From NCBI RefSeq assembly GCF_023343835.1, contig NC_064439.1, forward strand, positions 25,980,933-26,044,932: a DNA stretch of 64,000 nucleotides. Reading direction: 5' to 3'. Position numbers and translations under genes: made by a program. The notes under the pieces were generated by a model, which searched no databases, had not been told where the DNA came from, and saw nothing but the letters and a program-made list of their open reading frames with translations. Positions within the stretch are counted from its first letter, which is position 1; each line of letters starts with the position of its first letter. Positions 1 through 10,067 of the stretch are shown here, in pieces. Source of the stretch: Lagopus muta (lineage: Eukaryota; Chordata; Aves; Galliformes; Phasianidae).

Positions 1-628
1 ATGACTTCAATGTAATGATGCATGTGTATGTGTTTGCATGTTGGGGCTCTTAATGTTGAGAAGAATATTACGTCTTGGAAGCACCATGATACAACATAAT
101 AGCAGAATGGGGGAAAAAAAAAAGAAAAAAAAGAAAACACCATTTCCTGAATGAATAGTCTTCTGAGGAGTGAAGTTTAGTATGCTTCAGCAGTTCCAAC
201 AAATTATATTGTGGCTTCAATTTATTAAGGAAATATAGATAAATAATGATTTGTAATGTGAGCATGTTAGCTCTGTAGTGAGCACTTTCACCATAAATAC
301 ACAAAATACTAATTACTTATAGCCAAACTATCCTAGTTTTGGGAATCTTTTAGAATATAGCTTTTCAGTAATTATATTACAACAAAATATTTTTTCTCCT
401 AGTCTTCTAACAGAGTTACTTCTGGTGTGGTGGAGGGCAGGAAGAGATGGGGAAGCAAACTGTTGTCAAGAGGGTTCTGATGTAGTGAACAAAACAATAC
501 TAGATCTGTCAGAAGAAAATGTACCATTAACCAGTAAGGGATCCTTTTTACAGTGATTGCCCAGACAACAGTAATAAGATCTGTCAGTTAATTTGATTCT
601 AAACTCCTGAAAAGCAACTAGGCTTTAT
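1..628. other. AT-rich non-coding stretch
   Basis: No gene, RNA or transposon is recognised here. An A-rich run with a few G interruptions lies at about 113-138. The short open frames present have no splice signals or protein-like composition. Confidence 0.6.
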
Positions 629-716
629 TTGGTTTTTTTTGTTGTTTGTTTTTTGTTGTTGGTTTTTTGTTTTGGTTTGGTTTTTTTTTTTTTTTTTTTT
701 TTTTTTTTCTATTTTT
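629..716 (+). repeat. T/G-rich low-complexity tract with 28-T run
   Basis: GTTTT-type units lead into an uninterrupted run of 28 T at 681-708. The form resembles an old poly(A) tail read on the other strand, but no retroposon body adjoins it, so it is called simple sequence. The 69-codon open frame across it only reads phenylalanine and valine from the T/G run. Confidence 0.8.
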
Positions 717-2327
717 TGCCTTCAAAATATATAAATATCATTAGAGGAAAGGTTTTGGAAGGATTTCAGAGGATGTTTGGAGGCAGATTTTTCAGAGCAG
801 ATTTTTCAAGGTTCATTTTGATTATGGTATTACTTTAAATGCTTGGACATTGCATTACTTCCAGTAGGAAGAGTTTCATCACATTATAGCTTCAGAAAAG
901 TGCAGTGAAACATCATTATTATCATGACAAATCACCAAAAAATCCCTCAGTGTATCCACTGAATTAAATATCATTTGGCTTTAGAACCATTGGTGGTTTA
1001 ACAATGATGGACAACTCAGCCTTACCACACTGCTCTCCCACTCCTCCTCCTTGGAAGAATGGGGAGAAAATGTGATGAAAAAAGGAGAACTCAGAATCAA
1101 GATAAGGACAGTTGAATTTAGGGAAAAGAAAACAACAATGACAGCAAAGTTATCATAGAAGCAAAAGAAGAAAACAATTATTCTCTACTTCCCATCAGCA
1201 AACAATGTTTAGCTACTTCTTGAGAAACAGGACCTCAATTGCTGGGGAAGACCAATGCTTTCATAATGAGAGCTCCCCCTCTTCTCCTTCACATCCCTTT
1301 TTCCCTATCCCAGCTTTTATTTCAGAGCATGATTCCATATAACAAGGAATATCCCTCTGGTCAGCTTGGATCAGCTGCTGTCACTATGTGACCTCTCCAG
1401 CTCTTGCCCACCCCAAGGCTGACTCCTGATGCCTAATGGCTTGGATTAAAGAACCAGCCTTGGTGCCAGCACTGCTCAGCAGCAGCCATAATATTAGTAC
1501 TACTCTAGCTACACATGCAAAGCAGAGCACTGTATGGTCTGCTGTGGGGAAAGTCAGTTCCATTGCACCAGAGCCAGTGCCAAACCCCACCTGGAAATGC
1601 AAAGTGGAGTTTGAAGAGAATTCATTCTACTGTTAAACATAATACATTAATTTTTCATTTAGAACCTGACCAGCTTGAAACTATTGAAACATCAGTTTAT
1701 TATGTTACAGTTTTGATTCAACTTTTGCTATATGTTTATTACCAATATACCTCTCAATGGTGTATTGGTAATAAACAATGCTCCTCTGTATGAAACAGGA
1801 ATATATATGCATAATTACAGGATCAGAACAGTAAGTGCTACCTTAAATACAGAAATAAAGTCAAAATATAACAACAAATTTACAAATCTGTCTTTGCTGT
1901 CAAGAGAACTGAATCCCAATTTCTGAACCATAGATCTTGTCCTATTTGATGTAAGGTCCATAGCATAAATGTCTTACTCTGTAATTAAAAGAATGAATGT
2001 ACATCTCTGTACATCTGATCCTGGACTAGAGTGCTCTTTGGGGGATTATATTTATTGGATGTTGAAATCATTGAAAAAATTATCTTATTATAATTGTTAA
2101 ATTCTGAATTTAATCCTTTTATTGATATTGTGGTAGAACATGCAATTCCTTTTTACTAAGCACCATATGTGTAGGGGCCATAACAACAGTAAAAAGAAGC
2201 AGAATTTCTGCTTTTGTCATGCAGAATTTTTTCTGTCGAGTTATTTGACTATAAATCTAAAGACTGTTGTGTGAACAATACACAATAAATAAATAAATAA
2301 TGTAATACTGGTAATCTATTAAAGTGT
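717..2327. other. Non-coding stretch, no gene recognised
   Basis: Mostly AT-rich. The part at about 1260-1620 is richer in G+C and has short open frames on both strands (1436-1636 on +, 1384-1602 on -), but no splice sites or family resemblance supports either. A hairpin at 1733-1777 is listed separately. A short AAAT microsatellite occurs at about 2284-2300. Confidence 0.5.
1733..1777. repeat. Near-perfect inverted repeat (19-bp arms, 7-nt loop)
   Basis: The left arm TGTTTATTACCAATATACC (1733-1751) and right arm GGTGTATTGGTAATAAACA (1759-1777) are reverse complements except at one position, which would be a G-U pair in + strand RNA. The loop is TCTCAAT. The stem does not extend past 19 bp without mismatches, so it is shorter than a usual microRNA precursor. 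It could be a cruciform, a foldback transposon remnant or an RNA hairpin. Confidence 0.85.
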
Positions 2328-4200
2328 TTGCTCTTCAAGGATGCCTTCCTGAGAGCACAAGAACTCTGTCCCTCTGAATAAGAAAGCGGGCAGAGGAGGT
2401 AGAAAGCTGGCGTGGCTTGGTAAGGACCTGCTGGGCGTGCTGAGGGCAAAGAAAGCTGTGTACAAGCTCTGGAAACAAGGGTGTGTCACCTGGAAAGAAT
2501 ACAGGGATGCCGTCCAGACTTGCAGATGTGGAATCAGGAAAGCCAAGGTACAGGCAGAACTGAACTTGGCGAGGGACATGAAAAACAATAGGAAGATTTT
2601 CTACAGGTACATTAGCCAGAAGAGACAGGCCAAAGTGAGTGTACCTCCTACGGTAAATGCAAAAGGAGAACCAGCTTCAGTGGATGAAGAGAAGGCTAAG
2701 GTACTGAATGAGTTCTTTGCCTTGGTCTTCACTGGCGGCCAGGATTCCAGTATTTCTCACGTCCCTGAGCCGTGCATCCCTAAACCTCTAGGTGGGGACC
2801 GGGGTGGTAAATTTCCCCCCGCTGTGAGGACAGAGCAGGTCCAGACCACCTCATGAGACTGAATGTGTACAAGTCTATGGGGCTATATGGCATGCATTCC
2901 AGTCTTCTGAAGGAGCTGGCTGAGGTGGTTGCTGAGCCGCTCTCCATCATATTTGAAAAGTTGTGGCTGTCAGGTGAGGTCCTGGATGACTGAAGGAAGG
3001 GTCACGTCACTCCCATTTACAAGAAAGGGAGCAAGGAGGACCCCGGGAACTACAGGCCAGTGAGTCTCACCTCTGTGCGTGGGAAGATCGTGGAACAGAT
3101 CCTCCTGGATGACATGCTTGAACACATGAGGATAGGGCGTGTGATCTGAGACAGCCAGCATGGCTTCACCAGAGGAAGGTCATGCTTGACCAATCTGATG
3201 GCCTTTGTGATGGAGTGACAGCATTGGTGGACAAGGGAAGGGCAACCGATGTCATTTACCTGGACTTGAGCAAGGCCTTTGACATGGTCCCCCACCACAT
3301 CCTTGTCTCCAAATTGGAGGGATGTGGATTTGGTGGGTGGACCACGCGATGGATAAGAAACTGGTTGAAAGGGTGAAGACAGAGGGTGGCCATCAATGGC
3401 TCTGTGTCCAGGTGAAAGCCGGTAACAAGTGGTGTCCCCCAGGGGTCTGTCTTGGGACCGGTGCTCTTTAACATCTTTATCAATCAACATCGATGACGGA
3501 ATCGAGTGCACCTTTAGCAAGTTTGCTGATGACACCAAGCTGAGTGGTGCGGTTGACATGGTAGAAGGAGGGGATGCCATTCAGAGAGACCTCGACAAGC
3601 TGGAAAGGTGGGCCTGGGTGAACTTGATGAGGTTCAACATGGCAAAGTGCAGAGTTTTGTACTTGGGCCGGAGGAATCCCAGGCATTCATACAGACTGGA
3701 AGGAGTGGTCCTTGAGAGCCCTGCGGAGAAGGACCTAGGGGTCTTGATAGATGAGAAGCTTAACGTGAGCCAGCATGTTAAGCCAACATGTGTGCCCTTG
3801 TGTCTCGGAAGGCAAATGGTATCCTGGGCTCCATCAAAAGAGGGGTGGCCAGCAGGGACAGGGAGGTGATAGTCCCCCTCTACTCTGCTCTTGTGTGTCC
3901 CATCTGGAGTACTGTGTCCAAGTGTGGAGCCCCCAGTACAAAAAAGATAGGGAGCTGTTGGAGAGGGTCCAGAGTTGGGCCACGAAGATGATCAGGGGAC
4001 TGGAGCACCTTCTCTACGAAGACCAGAAGGATTGTGGATGCCCCATCTCTGGAGGTGTTCAAGGCCAGATTGGATGGGGCCCTGCACAGCCAAGTCTAGT
4101 ATTAAATGGGGAGATTGGTGGCCCTGCATGTGGCAGGGGGATTGGAGATTCATGATCCTTGAGGTCTTTTCCAACCCTGGCCACTGTATGATTCTGTGAT
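2328..4200 (+). mobile_element. CR1 LINE, 5'-truncated and internally deleted
   Basis: Non-LTR retrotransposon copy of about 1.87 kb. The order of parts matches CR1: linker after the endonuclease, reverse transcriptase, then the 3' untranslated region. Visible RT blocks are an [13 protein letters not shown] block near 3050, motif A with the YLDLSKAFD box at 3257-3283, motif [11 protein letters not shown] at about 3431-3460 and motif C FADD at 3522-3533. The endonuclease half is missing, as is usual for 5'-truncated CR1. Near 4030 the frame jumps from the RT C-terminal part directly to the 3' tail (GTGGATGCCCC...), so several hundred bases are deleted. The 3' end has only a short ATTCTGTGAT tail. 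It cannot move by itself. Confidence 0.93.
2437..4035 (+). pseudogene. CR1 ORF2 (reverse transcriptase) remnant
   Basis: Degraded polyprotein of the CR1 copy. In an intact element it would copy the element RNA at a nicked target. The reading starts in one frame (2437-2856, linker ending in an NEFFALVF-like block), shifts near 2857, runs with in-frame TGA at 2991-2993 and 3147-3149, shifts again near 3214 for motif A, stops at TGA 3374-3376, carries motif B, then shifts near 3485 by a one-base gain before the FADD catalytic pair at 3528-3533. Further shifts follow near 3787 and 3890. The two motif C aspartates and the motif A aspartate (3263-3265) remain, but the protein cannot be made. Antisense open frames in the region are shadows. 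Confidence 0.9.
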
Positions 4201-5511
4201 AAAACTGTAAGTAATTAACATAACTGGCATGATGTGTTCATGTAATTAGAGGTTTGAATGTCCCTTTGTTTTGGGGGGGACCTATGAAAAGGAATTGTGT
4301 TTAAAAACTAAAAAGTAAAAATTCTCTTCCAGGTCTGATTTCTTCGTCAGTAGCGTAGGTATTATTTGTTGCCATAGCTAATCCTGCTGTCTACTTACAA
4401 AGCTTTTTCCATTTCTATAATTTACTATTGGTAATTTAATGTCATTAAAAGTAGTAATTATAACAAATACAAAGGCATTTTCACAACATTTTTTTAAAGT
4501 GCTTTTTGTAAAATGGATGACTAAGATGCAGGTATTTGCTCTGTTGTCCAATTGACCGTATTATCGTATTAACTCTACTGAAAGATCCATCTTTTGTGCC
4601 TTGAGCCTGAGCAAAATACCATGAGTGTGTTCAGGTGAAGCGCTCTGATGAAATATAAAATAAAAAAGAGAAAGGTTTCTGAATTGTTAGTTATCACATT
4701 ATAGAAATGTTTTCATGAATTCCCAATTTATAATACTGCAGCACACTTTTAAAAATGAATTTCCTTTAGTCATTAGGAAAAAAACTTTTGTTGTGCTTTT
4801 TACAGTAATTTAATTAAGCATTTCCTGTAAGTTCATTTCAGTATCTGTCATGCTCGCTAAAGTTAAAATTCAGAATAGAATGGTAGATTAATTGCCTTTT
4901 GTCATAGATGAAATAAGAATCCTAAATTTGCAGAGTCATGAAATTTGTGTTCCTCAATTGCTTATTCAATGCTTTGGAAATCTGAATCAAGAAAGACTGA
5001 AAAAGAGGGCCAAAGGTTGTTAAATGTAGCGAGTAACACAGATTTTGAACTTTACTTAATGAACCGAGTGTTTATTACTATGAAATAAATGCACCATTTA
5101 AAGAATTATGGTGAAAATGTAAAACATTAAAACTCTAATTAATTTTGATCAGAAGCATGCAGTGCACTCATCTTTCCTAAAACATTTTCATTAAGGTCGA
5201 GATTTTCTTTGTTATTGAGATAAATGTATTCCTTTCGCACAACATTTCTCTTCAAACCACGTACATCATGGATGTTTAGTGTGGTATATTTGACTCTAGG
5301 CTGTAGTTTGCAGAAGCATTTTTGTGGAAGTCATGTGTGCCTAGTTTTCTGTTATATGCTTTATATCACTTTGGAAACAAATAATGTTCAGAACCCTTTA
5401 TCAAAGGCTGTGTGCACCCAAACTTATTTGTGAAAAAATAGTCAAAGCATGGGAAAAAATCTTCAAATATCCATCAGTAATTCACATGTAGAGCATAACA
5501 ATTGAACAGCA
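4201..5511. other. AT-rich non-coding stretch
   Basis: No gene, RNA or transposon recognised. The 69-codon open frame at 5224-5433 on + has no supporting signals. Confidence 0.6.
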
Positions 5512-5572
5512 AAAACAAAAAACAAAAAAACAAAAAATACAAAACCAAACCAAACCAAACAAAAAAACCAGC
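5512..5572. repeat. A-rich CAAAA/CCAAA low-complexity tract
   Basis: Irregular CAAAAA units followed by four CCAAA-type units, ending in ACC. It accounts for the lysine/asparagine-rich open frame at 5502-5738 on +, which is not a gene. Confidence 0.8.
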
Positions 5573-5922
5573 TACATTTATTTCTTTGCTTATTATTGCA
5601 CTACACTTAGAAATAAAAATGTATAAAAGAACTGCTCATTTCTCATTGCTGAGAACCTTTTGTTCTCATGTTGTTGTTCTAAAAAAATGCTATTTTATTT
5701 CTCAGCATCAAAAAGTTTTGCTTCCTATAATTTGGTAAATATACACTGTATGGTAAATATTGAAAATAATCCTGATTTGATTATAACAGGCATGGAATTT
5801 TCTGTAGTCATATTGAGAGTGTATATATACAGTGGAACTTTTAAATTCATAATTCATGAAAATAATGATTACATTATGAAAATGTTATTGTGATTACCGT
5901 ATGTATGTTTATTTATGCACAG

Positions 5923-6052
5923 ATGTAAGTGGTATAATTGAGCAGCGAATCTGCCTTAGAAAGGATCTTAATCACAATGAGGTCAGACAGGAATAAGAGA
6001 CGAGCATGCATCCTGAGACAGGAGCGGAGATTAAGGAAACCTGTCCTTTCAG
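5923..6052 (+). other. Possible exon, unidentified
   Basis: An AG acceptor (TTTATTTATGCACAG, ending 5922) and a donor-like CAG|GTACAG (junction 6052/6053) bound 130 bases. Two overlapping frames are readable. One runs from the acceptor, is open for 23 codons and ends at TAA 5994-5996. The other has an ATG at 5977 with A at -3 and gives an arginine/lysine-rich peptide of 25 codons into the donor. The pyrimidine tract is modest. I do not recognise either peptide. It could be a cassette exon, an alternative first exon, a long non-coding RNA exon or chance. Confidence 0.18.
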
Positions 6053-6683
6053 GTACAGACACAGTACAGTCAATCTCCTTGAAGTAGCTTTCCAGCTATT
6101 TCATTGTTGATATTTCAGGCTTGTAATATTTAGCTTTTGTGGATACACTGTAAAGCACATAAACGGAAATCTTTAAAGACTCAATTTGTTTAAAAAGGAG
6201 ACATTTTCCTGTACTTTCTTCAAGGAGAGCCAGCTGAACTTGTCAAACAATGGTTTGGTTTCAAGCACCACCTGCCCTGAAGAGCATCCCAACTGGAGTG
6301 GCAGGCGGCCAAAAGGGCCACTCAGTGGAATGGTTGCCTCCTAAAAGGGAGGGAAACAGATGGAGGACTGGAAATTTGGCATAAAATTCCACTTCTGTGC
6401 TAAACGTTAAATGCAATTCTGTTGTAAGGACTCTTGTGGTGGTACATTTTTCTGTATAATCAGAATTAGAAACAAGGAAATAGAAAATACAAAACAGTGA
6501 CAACCATTTCCAAAAGCCTTCAAGTTCTTGTACCAGTACAAGTTAAAGGGAAGAGGCTGTGATAAGCATGCAGCTGCTTGCATCTTCTGAAGGGAAGCTG
6601 AGTGTTGGAGTGTCAGAGTGGTTCTCTTGGTCTTGCATTGCCATCTAGAGTGCAGAGCCCTGCACTGCTTCGTGAAAGGACCA
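6053..6683. other. Non-coding stretch, no gene recognised
   Basis: Open frames of 80 and 95 codons on - (6261-6503, 6407-6694) overlap each other in different frames. Neither has convincing splice sites. Confidence 0.45.
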
Positions 6684-6732
6684 CCCCGCCCCAACTCCCC
6701 TCCCCGTTCCCCCCCCCCTCCCCCTCCCCGCG
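6684..6732 (-). promoter_or_regulatory. C-rich tract; G-quadruplex-forming on - strand
   Basis: On + there are at least six separate runs of four or more C within 50 bases, including one of about ten near 6709-6718. The - strand therefore has enough closely spaced G-runs to form a stable G-quadruplex, and + could form an i-motif. The tract also contains GGGGCGGGG/GGGGAGGGG-type boxes of the kind bound by Sp/KLF zinc-finger proteins. It lies about 215 bases past the candidate - strand exon at 6947-7252. A regulatory role is inference. Confidence 0.55.
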
Positions 6733-6946
6733 CAGTTCCAGTCGCTGTATTTACAACAAAACGGGATGGGGAATTGCTTCCAGTTTATTGATGTCATGTT
6801 TACTTACATTATAATGCTTAGCTCGTTGGTAGCCTCGGTTTTTTAATGTTAGCAGATCAGCAGAGATTTCGTTATAGGAACTTGGTGGGGTTTAGCAGTA
6901 ACAATTAATGGAGATGGCACATTAAAAGGTACGACTGTCAACTTGC

Positions 6947-7252
6947 CAGTGTTCCCACAGGGTGCGTTTTCTTGATGGCTGCTTCAGAATACTTCACGAA
7001 GCAAATGTCAAACTTGTCGAGGCTGTCAGTATGAAAATGATCCATGCAGCAAGGGTCTCCTTTTCCTGGGAAACAAACAGCTGCCTTATCACTGCAGGGC
7101 TGCAGTGACAGAAAACTGTCATCCACCATGAGAAATTTATATTTGCTCTTAATATCCTTTTGTAAAGAACTGCTCCAGTTGTACTCCGTATTTTTGCACC
7201 ACTCTTCTTTGTAAGGCTTGTCAGCAATATGTTTGAAGCACAGTGCACAGGG
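6947..7252 (-). CDS. Candidate internal exon, cysteine-rich, unidentified
   Basis: The frame is stop-free from 7291 down to the TGA at 6938-6940 (117 codons). Inside it, an acceptor with a pyrimidine tract (TTATTTTTCTTCCAAAG, AG at 7254-7253) and a GC-type donor (CTG|GCAAGT, reading - strand) bound exactly 306 bases, 102 codons, phase 0 at both ends. The codons look protein-like, with many GAC, AAG, GTG and ATC. The peptide has eight cysteines (residues 2, 5, 19, 53, 60, 68, 69, 84) and one N-glycosylation sequon (NWS at 25-27), which suggests a secreted or membrane ectodomain. It has no transmembrane segment. I do not recognise the family and no partner exon was found with certainty. It could be a live exon, an intact piece of a dead gene, or a lucky open frame; length alone is not decisive in AT-rich DNA. 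Confidence 0.4.
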
Positions 7253-7291
7253 CTTTGGAAGAAAAATAACTTCTGATTTAGTGTTGGTTGC

Positions 7292-10027
7292 TCACTTTTT
7301 TCTGATTTAACACAGAGGCTGACTTAAGACTCAGTTTATAGTCCCGCAAACTCTTTTTTCCTCCAAGTTCAGCCTATTGCATTGGAAAGCAAGAGCTTAA
7401 CTTACACAAAGAACAGCTGTCCTAGTTTCTAAAGTCCCTTTTTCCTGACGTATTTTCAAGAGTTAAGAATTTTTACCTATTTCCAGTTAATGTTTTGCTT
7501 GCTAGAATCTGTGAGGTAGGTGATGAAATACCTCCTGTCCGGGCTGAGGGTTTAAAAATGCTAGTATGCAAACATCCTCTCAATGAGATACAACCTGCAA
7601 TATCTATGAACTGTCACATTTTGATTGTACATAGTGATTTTTCTTGTATTTATGAATTAGCCAATATTTAGAGTGATAGTTAGCAAGTATTTAGGCTGAC
7701 TGCTTTCCACCTACCTGAGTGGGCAAAACTGCTTCCCTGAGAAGAGTCTAGTTTTCTTTCTGCTGGCAGGAGGGACCTTCCTGGTGGTGTCTCAGGCACT
7801 GAGGCAATTTGGAACTTGCATGAGGTTTGTGATGCGACCAAACAAGGTTGTACAGACTGCAATTTTGAGGAATTGCCAATATAGAGAGTCTCACAGGTCT
7901 TCTGACCATGTTCCCACTGAAGAACATTCTTTGTTCTTCTGGAGATGATTATTTTCATTATGCTTGAGTACACAACAAACTCTTTTTCTAGTCATTATTT
8001 GCTGACAGATGTTTCAAGACTTCATTTTTAGAGTTTGAAGTACTTGATGTTTCTTGTTACCAACTGCACATCCTCACTGAAGCTTAATATATTGGACATG
8101 TTACAGCTCGTCTGGGTTAATATGAAAACTAGTAGTGTCTGAATTTGATTGTGAGTGTTTTTGAGATGGTATTTCTAATTTATGAGGTAGCATGGAGAAC
8201 TCCTCAGTCATTTCTTGATGTAGTAGCATACTTTTTATACTGGTCATTTTCTAACTTATTCAGATGTTTGTTTACGTCATACTGCATTCATTAAATTTAT
8301 AACACAGCTTAAATTTCGCACACAACAAAAACAGCAACTTCATTAAATATACCTTTCGTAGTAGAACTTTAGAAATTGCAGGTGTGATGTAATGCACAGA
8401 TCTGTGAAACTGTGCATTTCCCAGCACAATGAATTGTTGTGTGATCTGTTCTGTGTACAGAATACTGTCAGATTCCCTGTAGAGTTAAGAACTGTCTCAT
8501 TCACTGTTATCTTCCAGAATTCATGTAAGTAACTAATGAAATAAAAAGAAATTCTCAGATGTTTCAGATAAAGTTGGATGGAAGGGAGAAAAAGAAAAGA
8601 AAGGGATACTCAAGACCCTATTTCTAGGAGGGAGGAGTTGTTTGTTTTTATGTCAAGATTTGTCTACATGGGAATATTCAGGAATAATTACTATAAAAAT
8701 AACTTTCCAAGTGGGATTTCTTGTTCTTTGGTTGGAGCATCATTTGTAGTTGACCTTAAACATGCTTACCAAGGGAATGAATTAATACAACAAAATTGTA
8801 CTCTCTCAACTGTCAAATCAAAATTTTCAGAAATTGGAACATAAAAGTCAGTCATGTCCCTCTAGTTTTTGCCACCTAAACACATCTAAATTTCAAAATA
8901 TTCCAATTAACTTTAGCAGAGATACTGAATGCTCAATACTCTCATAATTCAAAATGTTTATTTAGGTAGCAAACTGTGGGCTCTCTGTTCAAAATTCTTG
9001 GCTTTGTTCTGGTTCTGTGACCCACTAATGCTCAGTTACCAGGTGTAGACTAAGTAGCATGAGCCAACAGATGCTCACAGGGCATTTGAAATCATCTGTA
9101 GGACATCCAAAGGATCTTGTTTCCACCCTGGTAAAGGCCATTTAGAAATCTGTTGGTATGGAAGGTCTTCTCTCATGAGATGTTCAGCAGCAATGACTTG
9201 AAAGCTTCTAAACTGGTGTTCCATTTAGAATGCTGAGTATAACTGTGCTTTTTAAAGCCATTAGTTCTTCTCCTTGTTACTGTTATTTTTGTAGACCTGA
9301 AAGAACAATTCCAGACTAGTAATCTTAACGCATTTCAACATGAAAATATTCTTTGGCTCTTGAATTCACTTTTTCAGTGAGAGTAGTGATAGTCTCAATA
9401 ATACTATCTTGAGGGATTCACTTCTTTTTACTCCTCTTACAAATCTCCAGATCTGTGTTGGTGTATACTTTGTGTGAGTGTATTCAAAACCCACTTAATG
9501 TTTGAATTGACAGTTGGCTGTAGTCAGAAAAGATACAGGGAGGAGTTTGATTTGTGACATCTGCTAGCAAAGTCTACTTTGATGGTTTAACATTTTAATG
9601 ACAAAAGAACTGTTCTGTTTCAGGATTCTTAGGGCAGAAAGCACTAGTCAGTAGAGTCATAGGGTGAAGCAAAGTAAACAATAATGTAAAATAGAGGTGT
9701 GATATACTAACAGGAAAAATGTAAACTGAATTTTGTGGAACAGAAACTGGAGTTCAATATTTCACCTGCATATTTAGTAATACGTAAACCAGTAATAGCA
9801 ACTTTACACACTGCTATCACCAATTATTTTTAATTTACAACAAAAATAAAGGTTTTTCTTCATATTCCTTCAGAATTTAAAGCTTTATAATGGTAAGTGG
9901 TAATTAGTAAAACAAATATATTAAGTATGTTTAATCTTCAGTCAGCCACCATATCTTTATAATTTGGCTACATAGGTTAGTTAGCTGAAAACTCAAACAT
10001 TTTTTAATGACACTAGTAACTTCAATT
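7292..10027. other. Non-coding stretch, no gene recognised
   Basis: AT-rich, with no transposon, RNA gene or simple repeat of note. Open frames of 97 codons (7680-7973, -) and 88 codons (8578-8844, +) have no splice support and no recognisable family. Confidence 0.55.
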
Positions 10028-10067
10028 TAGCATTATATATGCAATCATAGCATTATATATGCAATCA
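10028..10067 (+). repeat. Perfect 20-bp tandem duplication
   Basis: The unit TAGCATTATATATGCAATCA occurs twice without a mismatch (10028-10047 and 10048-10067). Each unit contains the palindrome GCATTATATATGC except for its centre. It looks like a recent replication-slippage duplication. Confidence 0.95.

Noticed and set aside
681..708. 28-T run read as the poly(A) tail of a - strand retroposed gene
   Set aside because: No gene-like sequence or target duplication was found on either side.
3050..3580. 176-codon open frame on -, the longest in the window
   Set aside because: It is the antisense shadow of the CR1 reverse transcriptase.
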